Shown: piece after piece, positions 35,641-47,144 of the stretch
Position numbering within the stretch: position 1 is the stretch's first letter
How the letters are laid out: the number at the start of each line of letters is the position of its first letter
NCBI RefSeq assembly: GCF_963678635.1
Contig: NC_087062.1
Coordinates: 78,309,200-78,373,199, forward strand
Direction: 5' to 3'
DNA length: 64,000 nucleotides
DNA from: Symsagittifera roscoffensis
Lineage: Eukaryota > Xenacoelomorpha > Acoela > Convolutidae
Translations under genes and position numbers: made by a program
Notes under the pieces: model-generated
Databases searched by the model: none
What the model saw: the letters and a program-made list of their open reading frames with translations, nothing else
Told to the model about the DNA's origin: nothing

Positions 35641-35969
35641 TTACACATAGAATGCCTCAATGCAAATTTTAAGTTTACACTAACCATCCCCAATACATTT
35701 TTAACAAGTCGACCATTGATGTGTATTGCAACACATTTGGTCCTTCTACATTTTTTTGCCAGAAAAATTTAAACTTCTGGTCGTCATCTCCAAAACTTCT
35801 TTGCCGTTTCCTTTGAAGCGAGTTTCTTGAAGACAGCACGGATATTTTTTCTTTCTAGAGGATCGCATACATAGCCATTTTTGTGCAAGTGTGCCAACGT
35901 TCCATGAACTTAGTCGGAACGACTTATCTTTTAGGGTGGGTTTCTTCGTCTTATACGCATTAGTATCAA
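35641..35969. other. Intron, no feature recognised
   Basis: Single-copy sequence between the duplication and the 960-bp array. Confidence 0.4.
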
Positions 35970-36822
35970 CCCTATTAGTAGTTGAAACCGTGAGATTCTT
36001 AGCACCCTCTCAACATTTAAGGGGCTCACGTGATTTAGGGCCAGTGCTTGTCTGGCTTTCTTTTAAATGCAGTGTACTTACAGAGCGTTTGCAGACCGAA
36101 GTCTTTCCTGACCGGATGCCCTTCCTGACGTTTAATCTTCTCCTTTTCCCGCGCTTCGGACCGGCAGCTTCGTCTTCATAACAAGACAGACCAGGCAGAG
36201 ACTTTTTACTGTGTAGAAAAAATTTATGGCTCAATTGTTATTTTATAGCTCATTTGATGTCCGTTTAAGTTTTTTTGGCGTAGTTACCACTCAACCTTTT
36301 TTTTTGATAGCTGATTTGACGGCCACGATGTTGTCTCATGGCATATTGTCCTCAAAATTAAGATCATTTGCGACAAATTTATGATTTTTTTCGAGTTAAG
36401 TTGCCTGCGTTTTGTTATGTTTGCTAATTTACAATGCTATTTCTGTGTCGCAATTCAAATAACACGTCTTCTTAGTTCGTTTGAGGGAATGATTATTTTT
36501 TGTCAAATAATTTTATTGAAAAAAGTGTTGATTTTTTTCAGACTCTTGGTTTTCGTCCTCGTTTTCAGTTATCCAATTGCAGTTGATGTGATCTGATACG
36601 CTTTCAAACAGTTTCCTTACACAGCATAATTGATTTTGTTCGCACAGATTTAGTTAAATTGAAAACTGATCATTAGATTGTAAATTTACTTACTCAAGTT
36701 TGAGTAGTTTCACTTTTTTATTTTTTTTTGTTAACGATTTAATCAGCGTATGTTGCGTACTTTCACGTGCGAGTTTTTAAATGCTTTCGCCTGTTTCAGG
36801 AGGGATGGATGCATAAGTTTTT

Positions 36823-37240
36823 GACTCTAAAAAATTTATAGCTTGAAGTATTTTCAGAGTAAAGTTTCGTTTTCTGGTTACCAGAGTAGAATTAATATTT
36901 TTGCATTTATTACCGCTTCTTCTTTGATTAGTAGTTGAAACCGTGAGATTCGTAGCACCCCCTGCCCTTTTAAGGGGCGCATGGGACTAAGCGCCAGTAA
37001 CTTTTTGACTTTCTATTAATTGTTGGAGCCACTGCTCCAACAATTAATAGAAAGTCAAAAAGTTACTGGCGCTTAGTCCCATGCGCCCCTTAAAAGGGGA
37101 GGGGGTGCTACGAATCTCACGGTTTCAACTACTAATCAAAGAAGAAGCGGTAATAAATGCAAAAATATTAATTCTACTCTGGTGACCAGAAAACGAAACT
37201 TTACTCTGAAAATACTTCAAGCTATAAATTTTTTAGAGTC
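36823..37240. repeat. 206-bp inverted repeat, 6-bp spacer
   Basis: 36823-37028 and 37035-37240 are reverse complements with about two mismatches. The spacer is ccactg. The left arm is ordinary array sequence; the right arm is its inverted copy. Confidence 0.95.
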
Positions 37241-37859
37241 CTTTGATCTTATGAACAAATATAGTGTAGATTTAATTACGAACTTCTATCTTTCGTGAGA
37301 TAAAATTTTTGGATTTTTCTGATAGATAATATATCTAGTTAGTTAACATGTGCTCTTTTCATAATATTTCATTTAATATACAAACAATTTAAATTCTAAA
37401 TGTTGATGTTTTATTATGAGAATTCAACCGAGCGAGTAAAAATATCTGTAGGTATTTTGGGTGCTTATTCTACGAGTGATCAATGAATGAAAACTAATTT
37501 TTTTTGTAATATTTTTTGTAATATATGCAATAATTTTGAATGTACAGCATCTTGACTGTAGATCATCATTCGCAAACACAGGTGGTATATGCAAATTCAG
37601 GTTCGATTGCTTGATTGCAGGGGTTGATCTAGAGTTTTCTCGAGGCGGAGGCGGATGATCGAAAATTAGGGCAACATTTTTTTAGGGTCGACCAAATTGA
37701 TTTTCCGAATTCTCCCAAAGCACTAAAAAGACCCTGCTTTGGCCAAATATTTTTGCGCCGCAGCCAAAATTTTAGAAAAAAAGGAGTTTTGTAGGCACTT
37801 TTTCAAAAATTTTAACCAAAAGGTCTAGTTTTTTTGGCGCGCGCTTCCCCCTCAACATA
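37239..37859 (+). repeat. Copy of TOR 3' flank (10248-10846)
   Basis: It begins with ctttgatcttatgaac, which in the TOR locus lies 55 bp after the stop codon, and ends at cttccccctcaacata. It spans single-copy TOR 3' UTR plus the left part of array unit 1, including the hAT-like end. Compared with the source it has an extra block near 37485-37530 (ttttttgtaatat duplicates) and a few substitutions. It lies exactly between the right arm of the inverted repeat and the resumption of the 960-bp unit. Confidence 0.95.
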
Positions 37860-40800
37860 GTGCACTTACAGAGCGTTTGCAGACGGAACGGCAGCTCCGT
37901 CTTCATAACAAGACAGACCAGACGCAGAATTTTTACAGTATAGAAAAGTTTTTAGCTCAAAGGTTACTTTGGACCTCAACTGATGTCTGTTCAAGTATTG
38001 TCGTCCTAGTTACCACTCGGCAATTGTTTTTAATAGCTGATTTAATGGCCGCGAAGGTGTCTCTTGGCATATTTTCTTCCAAAGTAAGATCATTTGCGAC
38101 AAATTTATGATTTTTTTTGAGTTTTGTTGCCTCTGTTTTGTTATCTGTCTGCTAAATTACAATGCTATTTTTCTGTCTCAATTCAAATAACACGTCTTTT
38201 TAGTTCATTTGAGGAAATGGTTAATTTTTCAAATATATTTATTGAAAAAAGTGTTGATTTTCATTTTTTCAGTTTGCAGTTGATGTGATCTGATACGATT
38301 TTCAAACAGTTTCTTTACAAAGCATAATTGATTTTGTTTGCACAGATTTAATTAAATTGACAATTGTTCTGTAGTTTGTGAATTAACCTACTCATTGTTG
38401 AATTGTTTTTTATGTTTATTTTTTGGTCAACGATTTAATCAGCGTATGTTGCGTAGTTTCACGTGCGAGGTTTTAAGTGCTATCGCATCGCCTGTTTCAG
38501 AAGGGATGGATTCTAAAGTATTTGACTCTAAAAAATTTATCGCTTGAACTTATTTAGGAATACAGTTTCATTTTCTGGTTTCCAGGGTCGAATTAAGTTT
38601 TTTGCATTCCTTACCGCTTCGTCTTTGATTAGTAGTTGAAACCGTGAGATTCTTAGCACCCCCTCCACATTTAAGAAGTGCACGGGACTGAGGGCCGGTG
38701 CCTGTCTGATTTTCTATTAGTTTTCGGAGAATTGCACCTACAGAGCGCTTGCAGACCGAAGTCTTTACTGACCGGATGCCCTTCCTGACGTCTACTCTCC
38801 TCCTTTTCCCGGGCTGCGGACCGTTAGCTTCGTCTTCAAAACAAGACAGACCAGGCGGAGAGTTTTTACTGTGTAGAAAAAGTTTACAGCTCAAATGTTA
38901 TTTCATAGCTCAACTGATGTCTGTTTGAGTATTTTCGGCGTAGTTACCACTCAACAATTGTTTTTGTAGCTGATATGACGGCTGCGATGGTGTCTCATGG
39001 CATATTTTCCTCAAAATTAAGATCATTTGCGACAAACTTACGATTTTTACTGAGTTTAGTTATCTCTGTTTTTTTATGTCTGCTAATTTACAATGCTATT
39101 TCTGTGTCGCAATTCAAATAACACGTCTTCTTACTTCATTTGAAGGATTGATTAATTTGTCAATTATAATTTTTGAAAAAAGTGTTGATTTTTTTTCAGA
39201 CTTCTGGTTTTCGTCCTAATTTTTCATTTATCCGATTGCAGTTGATGTGATCTGATACGCTTTCAAACAGTTTCTTTACACAGCATAATTGATTTTGTTC
39301 GCACTGATTCAATTAAATTGACAATTGTTTTGTAGTTTGTGAATTAACCTACTCATTGTTGAATTGTTTTTTATGTTTATTTTTTGGTCAACGATTTAAT
39401 CAGCGTATGTTGCGTAGTTTCACGTGCGAGGTTTCAAGTGCTATCGCATCGCCTGTTTCAGAAGGGATGGATTCTAAAGTATTTGACTCTAAAAAATTTA
39501 TCGCTTGAACTTATTTAGGAATACAGTTTCATTTTCTGGTTTCCAGGGTCGAATTAAGTTTTTTGAATTCCTTACCGCTTCGTCTTTGATTAGTAGATGA
39601 AACCGTGTGATTCTTAGCACCCCCTCCACATTTAAGAAGTGCACGGGACTGAGGGCCGGTGCCTGTCTGATTTTCTATTAGTTTTCGGAGAATTGCACCT
39701 ACAGAGCGCTTGCAGACCGAAGTCCTTACTGACCGGATGCCCTTCCTGACGTCTTCTCTCCTCCTTTTCCCGGGCTGCGGACCGTTAGCTTCGTCTTCAA
39801 AACAAGACAGACCAGGCGGAGAGTTTTTACTGTGTAGAAAAAGTTTTCAGCTCAAATGTTATTTCATAGCTCAACTGATGTCTGTTTGAGTATTTTCGGC
39901 GTAGTTACCACTCAACAATTGTTTTTGTAGCTGATATGACGGCTGCGATGGTGTCTCATGGCATATTTTCCTCAAAATTAAGATCATTTGCGACAAACTT
40001 ACGATTTTTACTGAGTTTAGTTATCTCTGTTTTTTTATGTCTGCTAATTTACAATGCTATTTCTGTGTCGCAATTCAAATAACACGTCTTCTTAGTTCAT
40101 TTGAAGGATTGATTAATTTGTCAATTATATTTTTTGAAAAAAGTGTTGATTTTTTTTCAGACTTCTGGTTTTCGTCCTAATTTTTCATTTATCCGATTGC
40201 AGTTGATGTGATCTGATACGCTTTCAAACAGTTTCTTTACACAGCATAATTGATTTTGTTCGCACAGATATAGTTAAATTGGCAATTGATCTTTAGTTTG
40301 TTAATTTACTTACTCAATTTTGAATAGTTTCCCTTTTTTTGGTTACCAATTAATCGCGTATGTTGTGTAGTTTCAATTGCGAGTTTTTAAATGCTTCGCC
40401 TGTTTCAGGAGGGATAGATGCAAAAAATTTTGACTCTAAAAATTTTATAGCTCAAATGGTATTTTATAGCTCAACTAATGTCTTTAAGTATTGTCGGCGT
40501 AGTTACCACTCAATAATTGTTTTTGATAGCTGATTTGACGGCCGCGATGGTGTCTCATGGCATATTTTCCTCAAAATTAAGATCATTTTCGACAAATTAA
40601 TAATTTTTTCGAGTTTAGTTGCCTCCGATTTTTACGTTTGCTAATTTACAATTCTATTTTTGTGTCGCAATTCAAATAACACGTCTTCTTAGTTTATTTC
40701 AGGGAATGATTCATTTGTCAAATATATTTATTGAAAAAAGTTTGATTTTTCTCAGACTTCTAGTTTTCGTCCTAATTTTTCTTTTTTCCAATTGCAGTTG

Positions 40801-41140
40801 ATGTGATCTGATACGCTTTTCAAACAGTTTCTTTACGCAGCAAAATTGATTTTGTTCGCACAGATTTAGTTAAATTGACAATTGATCTTTAGTTTGTAAA
40901 TTTACTTACTCAATTTTGAGTAGATTCACTTTTTTTTCTGGTTAACGATTTAATCAGCGTATGTTGCGTAGTTTAACGTGTGAGTTTTTGAATGCTTTTG
41001 CCTGTTTTAGGAGGGATGGGTTCTAAAGTTTCTGACACTAAAAAATTTATAGCTTGAAGTATTTTAAGAGTACAGTTTCATTTTCTGGTTTCCAGGGTCG
41101 AATAAAATTTTTTGCATTTATTACCGCTTCGTCTTTGATT

Positions 41141-41640
41141 CTCAAGCTTGCTTAGGAATTTTATGAACCTCGTGAGAGAAAGGTATGGAGTTTTGCAGAT
41201 TTAGTCCGTTGACTTTTTTAAAGTAATTGTTGTCAGCTTAGTTTTTCAACGAAATTAAATAGACATATTTTCTATCCAACATCTTGTAATGCAAATTGTA
41301 ATTGTATCTCAAATGCTTCGAAGCTCCGCTTTGCTTCGCTTTTCGGTTTTTTTTGAATTTGTCTTTTCAATTCTTTCTTTCATCAAGTATTTGTCTAGAA
41401 TCTATTTAAAATGATTGTTCTTTTGTGGTTTTATTTTTTTTGCACTATTTTGTATCCTATATTTTCGGCCTTAATTATTTTTCTTCAACAGAAAATGTTA
41501 GCTACTAAAGTGCGACGAATGACGTTTTTATCCCCGAGAAGACATAAAGTTGTCATGAAATTGGCTGTATTGTGTAAGAGTAAAAGCGAATCTGCAGCTC
41601 TGCTGGATCAAAAACTAGTTCTAATTTTTATTTAGTTCAT
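41141..41640. other. Intron, repeat tail fragment
   Basis: A degenerate dispersed-repeat tail (cgaagctccgctttgcttcgc) lies at about 41320-41340. A 74-codon frame at 41411-41635 has no recognised domain. Confidence 0.4.
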
Positions 41641-41746
41641 TTTCAGTTGTATAATAATTGAGGACTCCAGTTGCCAACTTAGTTCAGATGACGTTTCAGT
41701 TGTATACTAATTGAGGACTCCAGTTGCCAACTTAGTTCAGATGACG
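41641..41746. repeat. 53-bp tandem duplication
   Basis: tttcagttgtat, then aattgaggactccagttgcc, repeated at 41641 and 41694 with one difference. Confidence 0.9.
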
Positions 41747-41980
41747 TCAAGTTCAAACTGAATTTTTAAGCTTCCACAGAAATTTTGGCTCCATCGAATC
41801 TGGAATTGCGATTCAAATCAAGTTATGTTAATATTATTTCTCTTAGTAGTTTCATATCAATTTTGATTTTTGAATCAGCCTGTGGCTGAAAAACTTATCA
41901 GTTTTAGTTTGGTCACGCGTGTTGAACTGATACAATGACATGAGGATGCAATTAGTTGTCGGGGAGGTTTTTGTGGAGTT

Positions 41981-42102
41981 AGCTGAACACAAATGCAAAT
42001 AATTGATTGTTGGTACATCACGGGACATATTAGTTTTGGGGAGCTGAACAAAAATGCAAATAATTGATTGTTGGTACATCACGGGACATTTAGTTTTCAA
42101 GC
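41981..42102. repeat. 61-bp tandem duplication
   Basis: agctgaacaaaaatgcaaat, then attgattgttggtacatcac, at 41981 and 42042. Confidence 0.88.
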
Positions 42103-43099
42103 GAGAAAATGAACAAAAATTTTTCACGTTTGTGCCGTTTTCTCTGTAGCCAACAAAGATTCACGGTTGAAAATTTGGCATATGATAGATGACACTCTTT
42201 AGACAATAGCAAGATAAAAAATAGTTTTTAGGGCGCCGTTTGGCCATTTAATAAGAGGGCGACAGAGAAGTGTTCTGAGTGCCAAAAGTTCGCCGTAAAA
42301 AAACCACAAGCAGTAAAATGTTAGTTGAAAAGCTAAACATCTCAGCTATGCCCTCATATTAGTTTTTTCTTCCTAAAAGGGAAAATAAAAACCTAGTCAG
42401 GTACGTGTATGTACCGGAACCGTAGTAGACCGCATAAGAATTGGCAGAAAAGAAGACAAAAAAAATTTTTCTCTGCAGCTCCCTGATTGCTAGCTAAATT
42501 TTTTATCCAACCGTGATTATTTACAATTTCTTTGCGAAATTGTTGGTGATGCGAACCATGTTTTCGAGCGATTTCCATGTCGTTTTTGACATTTTCAAGC
42601 CTCAGTTTGATAATCTAATTCTAATGTATCCTGCAGGAAGAAAGCTGAAGTTGACAGCCTGGAGAAAACCTAATATGATTAGGAAATACTTATTCCGTCT
42701 GAGGTGTGAAATTTAGTGCATTATTTGTGACAATTTAACGTCCGATAATAAAGCAGCGGTACCAAAAGTTGATTGATCTTTGTTCAACTTTTTCAGGTCT
42801 TACTTTTTGAACTAATTTATTTTTCAGCCTGCCCGGACCTATAGTGTAAAGATGCAAAAAGACCACAGGCCCTTCTTATTTCCTGTTCATCAAATGTCTA
42901 TAGATAAACTCTGTGGTGTAACCAGTTTTTTTGCAGGGTTGTCTTTGATGACGAAATATAGTTCGAGTTATGGGGGTTGGACAATAACAAGTCAAAATGT
43001 CAAATACCGTATAGACCAACCAACTCCAAAGAATTAAATCGAGTGAAATATGCTAGGTTCTAGAAGGGAAGGATCAGGTCTACCTTTAATTCTCAAATT
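42103..43099. other. Intron, no firm feature
   Basis: Small frames at 42513-42716 and 42852-43037 could be decayed 5' parts of the LINE that follows, but no motif supports this. Confidence 0.35.
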
Positions 43100-44420
43100 A
43101 GTAATTTCAGACGGAGCGCAAATAAAATTCAATCTTAAAAATTGTCTAAGAATTTAAATCCAAGAATTGTCGTATCCATCGGCTTAAGCCATTAGCGAAA
43201 AAGAACTGAAGAGAACTAAATCTAAGGTCCACTACAAAAAGTTTGCAAAATGTAACGTTGACTCGAGACAAATTGATAGGGTTTTAAATACAATTGAAGG
43301 AAAAATCAGAAATAATCAAGCCATTGGCGAATTGTTAGATAACAATGGATGCAAGATTACTTCTGAAGATGATACGAACACTGAACTGATCTTTTTCCGC
43401 CAGCATCGGCAAAAACTTAAGTTCCGTTAAACCTCAAACGTTGTTTGATGTATCAATCGAATCAAAAAATTAAATTTGCATTTTGCCTTGTTATGGAGAA
43501 GAAATCATTGATAGTATTGATCAGTTGAAAAGAAGGACATCTACGGATTTGATGACATCAGTATTATACAAATCGAGCTTGCATCCAGTAAAATTATTCA
43601 TGAGCTGATCAGATGTTCAATGAAAAACTGATTTTTTCTAGCCTTTTTAAGCAGCGCTAAAATAATTTTGAGATATGGGACTTTACAATTCTCTGAACAA
43701 TTCTTTTTCTCTGTTCAATTGTTGGATGACAGTTTTTGATGAAAGGTTGTATGCATGGACCTAACAAAGCTATCATTGAAGTTCCGGTTGTTCCAATTGT
43801 GGAATTGGAGAAATCAATTACGATATGGAGAAAAAGTGTCAGTGGTTAAAGGCAAATAAATTAAGTATCAATTTTGAAGAAAAAAACAGTAATTGTGATA
43901 AAAACAAACAGAAGCGCTCCTAGCGTTCCAGTTTTTTTGATAATTAGAAAAACGCCAGAAAAAAAACTTGCAAATATTCAAGATTAATGCTGGATTCACA
44001 ATTTAATTTTCTTCAGCACATCGAATCTGTACATGCAAAAAGTTGCGTCGTTAATGCGGATTTTTTTTTAGAAATTAGGCATTGTTCCTCGGAGGGCGTT
44101 TCTGTGTTACTAGGATTCAAAAGGTATGTCTATCATTCAATACTGTGTCCTTATTTATGGCTGTGTAAGCTACAATGCCTTTTTACGCATCCTCAATTTT
44201 TAGAAGAAGATAATCCGTGCCATATTTTTATGAAAAATCAAGGAAGAGGCAGGGAAGGAGTCTTATCTGATTATGAGTTGAGTGCTTACACAATATTGAA
44301 GTTTTTGTTCCAATCTTTGGGCAAAATGCATACGAGAGATCGTTTACTTAATTTTTTTTTCAATTCATTGTTTATGATTGAATTACCAGATTATCGAAAA
44401 AAGGGCTTTTGAAAATACCG
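43100..44420 (+). mobile_element. Sense-oriented LINE relic
   Basis: Plus-strand pieces in shifting frames: NQAIGELLDNNGCKITSED (pre-RT linker, about 43320-43370), FFASIGKNLSSVKPQ, then EEIIDSIDQLKRRTSTDLM (RT block 'eI...I..Lk..kStG.D', about 43497-43555). After a deletion of the RT core comes KANKLSINFEEKN (about 43850), and LMLDSQFNFLQHIESVHAKS (about 43986), the RT-connection block 'LG..lD..l.f..Hi'. The final frame runs to about 44412. The central RT motifs including the Asp pair are deleted. CR1/Jockey-like; distinct from the 11-17 kb LINE. Confidence 0.72.
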
Positions 44421-45098
44421 TTAGCCAGAGTTAATATCCAAAATGTGTCAAAAACACCCTGGATTTTAAAAAGCCTCCATCCTGCCCTGCGTGTGTTATG
44501 GAGGCTATAGAAACATCGCGCAGTTATTAGAAGTGGTAACCGAATAGGTAAACAAGTTGAAGAAACTTGAATAGACCTGGCTTGCGACAAGCGAGTTTCA
44601 GAACCAAAAATGTTTTTTAACGTTGTTCTATGAATTTTTTTAATGCTATGACATAATCAAAAGTATACTCGACCGGAATGCTCAGACGACTAGTCATTGA
44701 ATTGAACTGCTAACCTTAAGAGTTTTAATGCGAGAATATCAAATTTAGGACTGGTTTGAATAATTGTTACCAAACTATTTACAACTCATCAGTTTTTGCA
44801 TTAATTTTCTTACTTGCGGTTAAATTGAATATTATGTTTGTTCGTGTCGATTTTGCTTAAAGGGCATCCTCCTTAAAGTGTGGAACTCAAGTGGGTTCGT
44901 TGGTTGTCATCTTAGAGGTATTTGTTCTTAATAAATACTACTTAATTGTTAATAACCCGCATCTCTTGAGAAATAAAACTTCTTCAAGATTTAGTCTTAA
45001 GTTTGGAAGATAAAAACTGCTTTGATTGAAAAATCGTTGATTTAGTGTGAAGACACGTGTGACAACCCGAAAAAAGTGACTTTAAATTTATATTGGAT
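44421..45098. other. End of intron, no feature
   Basis: AT-rich. No additional exon between the LINE relic and the splice acceptor. Confidence 0.45.
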
Positions 45099-45149
45099 CC
45101 TCTCAACAGTTGTTTCCTCTCAAAAGTTGTTTCCTCTCAACAGTTGTTT
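45099..45149 (+). repeat. 17-bp minisatellite at splice acceptor
   Basis: Three consecutive units of cctctcaacagttgttt (the middle one with caaaag) end 14 bp before the acceptor cctttgtttag. They supply most of the polypyrimidine tract of the CCDC90 last intron. Confidence 0.9.
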
Positions 45150-45163
45150 CCTCCTTTGTTTAG

Positions 45164-45406
45164 ATTCGGAATGACTTGCAGTTGGACTTTAATCTACATA
45201 AGAGCTGGACCAAGTCCGCCTTGACGGAACTGGACAAAGAGGTTAGCCGTCTCTCCAACCATATCGAGATCAAAGCAGCTGATCTTGGTGCGCAGCTGGA
45301 CAGGAACAAGATGGAGAACCTCAAATACCAGACCACACTAATCTTTAGTGCAATAGGAGTCATCATGTCTGTCGCATTCGCTTTTTGGAGGATGTTTGGA
45401 AAATGA
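45164..45406 (+). CDS. CCDC90B/MCUR1-family protein, terminal exon
   Basis: 80 codons plus TGA. Acceptor ctcctttgtttag (ends 45163), phase 0. It starts IRNDLQLDFNLHKS, the conserved family segment, continues as a coiled coil (SRLSNHIEIKAADLGAQLDR), then MENLKYQ and a single hydrophobic membrane helix LIFSAIGVIMSVAFAFW ending R-M-F-G-K. In this family the conserved 'lk...l...K...iKY..g..f...t...g.yR' end is the inner-membrane anchor with a short C-terminal tail. It is the only copy of this exon in the window, so both duplicated 5' ends compete for it. The connecting helix is somewhat shorter than in vertebrate members. Confidence 0.9.
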   Translation: MRNDLQLDFNLHKSWTKSALTELDKEVSRLSNHIEIKAADLGAQLDRNKMENLKYQTTLIFSAIGVIMSVAFAFWRMFGK

Positions 45407-45664
45407 CTTTGAAATATCTTTTCTCTAATTTATTATTTTTATGAATTTACAGTTTTGTTAGAACGTGGATTCAACCTGACAGTCTCTGACAGTGCTAATG
45501 AGTGATTTAGTGGTCGCAAGATTTGGATTAGGCAATTTCATTGTGCGGCAAAACTTATAATACAGAGAAAACGTACGAGAGCTTAGAGCTTAGATCATTT
45601 GACATTTAACGAATTTTAACTGAACATGGTCGCTGCCTAGTTTTCGATTTAATGCGAGGATCCC
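45407..45664 (+). other. CCDC90 3' UTR and ANKRD39 upstream region
   Basis: Only 258 bp separate the CCDC90 stop codon and the ANKRD39 start codon. Both genes face the same way. No canonical AATAAA was seen, and the ANKRD39 promoter must lie here or within the CCDC90 gene. Confidence 0.5.
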
Positions 45665-45886
45665 ATGTCGAGTTCACACAGCCATAATGGTTTCTGCTGC
45701 GATCACATGAGAAGTGACTCTTTTGCACAAACATTGGATGAACTAAGTTTTGAAAGAAGTATATGTGGGGCTGCGGCTTCTAATGATTTTGAGAGATTGA
45801 AAAAGATCATTGAAAAAAGACAGACGGCTAACAGTAAAAATGAGGATATCGTGAATATTACGGACAGCTACGGATATACAGCTTTG
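45665..45886 (+). CDS. ANKRD39: ANKRD39 homologue, exon 1
   Basis: Start exon of a small ankyrin-repeat protein. ATG 45665, 74 codons, ending in phase 0 at donor gtaagt (45887). It encodes MSSSHSHNGFCCDH, then QTLDELSFERSICGAA, SNDFERLKKIIEK and DSYGYTAL. This order (Cys/His-rich start, 'TL.E..FERgIw.AA', '.gD..rvk.li', then 'GYTALHYA' continued in exon 2) is characteristic of metazoan ANKRD39. Together the three exons give 188 residues, close to the 183 of the human protein. The molecular role of ANKRD39 is not well established; the ankyrin fold implies a protein-binding function. The start codon is chosen because it gives the expected N terminus. Confidence 0.9.
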
Positions 45887-45914
45887 GTAAGTCGGTGTCA
45901 TCTTGAATCAATGA

Positions 45915-45990
45915 GTTGGGCGGATCTGGGTTTTTCTCGAAGAGGGTCGAATTTTCAAAAACAAATGTCATAATTTTATTTGGCTGATGC
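45915..45990 (+). repeat. hAT-type end fragment
   Basis: gttgggcggatctgggtttt, then ctcgaagagg, resembles 10604-10640 (ggggtggatctagggttttc, then tcgaggcgg). Probably the left end of a related non-autonomous element. Confidence 0.45.
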
Positions 45991-46738
45991 CGGCAGAGGT
46001 TAACTTACTATTTACACAAGCAAAGCTTGTGTGATAGTATGGACTCTCTTCTTTCCAACCTATACAGCTTTTTAGGGGACTGAAAATTTTTTCATAAAAT
46101 CTTTTTTTTCGGCTCAACTGGTGTCTGCTAAGCAGTATCATGAAATAGTTGAAAGCACTATGTCAAATGATGCTAAATTAGTATTTACCGGCAATATTCC
46201 GACTTCTGAAGCAACAGAAAAGGATGTCGTTGGTTAGCTGTTTGTTTAAAAGTTTATATGCTATCGCTATTTTTCAATTGTACACTATTTTTGGAATAAT
46301 TTTCTTCTAAATGATGAAATAGTTATTATTTCATATGTTCTTAACTGGCCATAGCCTAGAGTCAACATCATTGCATGGGAGGAAAGAGGGGGGTTAGTAG
46401 ATAAAAAATATTTATTTATAGTAGTGTATTCGGTATAAGTAATTTAAAGGAAATGTTGGTCTTGCGGTGATAAGTGTGACTTTCGTGCCGATGGCTGATG
46501 TTCGATCCCCATAGTTGCGAGTTTTTTCTTTCTCTCGGATAGCCAAAATATGTTAATAGTAATTATCATTTTTTAGGTGGTTTGAAACCAAATCTCTAAT
46601 CTCTTGTTAAGTTCCATTGGTAGAATTAGAGCAGATCAGCTGGTCTCGTTATTTACCCTTTCCAAGGGTTTCCTACTTTCAGTATATTGTTATGTCATTT
46701 ATACTCTTGTTCTTGGATAAATATTTTTTCTTATTTTG

Positions 46739-46866
46739 CTTCTTGTGTATTCAGTTCACAAACATTGTCTGAATATCTCGAGGCAAGTACTGCAAACTAA
46801 ATATAATAAAAATAAATAAATTTGTTGTCAAGAAGACAACAATTTGTTTATTTTTTACAATGTTTT
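46739..46866 (+). repeat. About 125-bp dispersed segment, copy a
   Basis: It runs from cttcttgtgtattcagttca to ttacaat and recurs at 48690-48810 with few changes. Its end contains a small hairpin, ttgttgtc aagaa gacaacaa. Confidence 0.85.
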
Positions 46867-47076
46867 TCTACATTGTTTTTCGCGGTATCATTCGTCGCTC
46901 TGTGTTAAGTTTCAGTTTGCGGGTTCAATATTTGTGTCATAATTTTTGAGAGTTCGCTGACGGCGTACATTTAACGTCTGAGATTTTTCTAGACAAAGCT
47001 AGATTGTTCTATCAGCAGTTGGACTGTAATTTCCTAATTAGTCATTGTCGAGTTTTTTTTTGGTTTTCTGTTTTTC

Positions 47077-47144
47077 TTGGCTGCTATTTAATCAGATGTG
47101 TTTCGGACATAGGTCTGAAACACACCTGATTAAATAGCAGCCAA
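47077..47144. repeat. 31-bp-arm hairpin
   Basis: 47077-47107 and 47114-47144 are reverse complements with one or two mismatches, around the 6-bp spacer catagg. The motif ggctgctatttaatcag marks the left arm. Confidence 0.88.

Larger units (their letters stand above)
35970..41140. repeat. About 960-bp tandem array in CCDC90 intron
   Basis: Recurring landmark tagttgaaaccgtgagatt at about 35977, 36927, 38629 and (tagatgaaaccgtgtgatt) 39590, giving periods of 950-961 bp, the middle unit being enlarged by an insertion. A last unit (about 40407-41140) lacks some 560 bp between a ctctaaaaa block and a tagctcaa block. Units share gaccggatgcccttcctgac, the attccaaataacacgtcttct-like segment and aggagggatgg. 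Units 38629-39589 and 39590-40440 are nearly identical, and the outer ones are more diverged. No protein domain recognised. Confidence 0.85.

Noticed and set aside
38568-38894. 108-codon minus-strand frame in the 960-bp array
   Set aside because: It is basic and repeat-borne with no recognised domain; a stop appears near its start in the neighbouring unit, and the other unit keeps only part of it.
35970-41140. CRISPR-like or rRNA-type array
   Set aside because: Units are about 960 bp, contiguous, with no spacers and no rRNA-like sequence; the host is a eukaryote.
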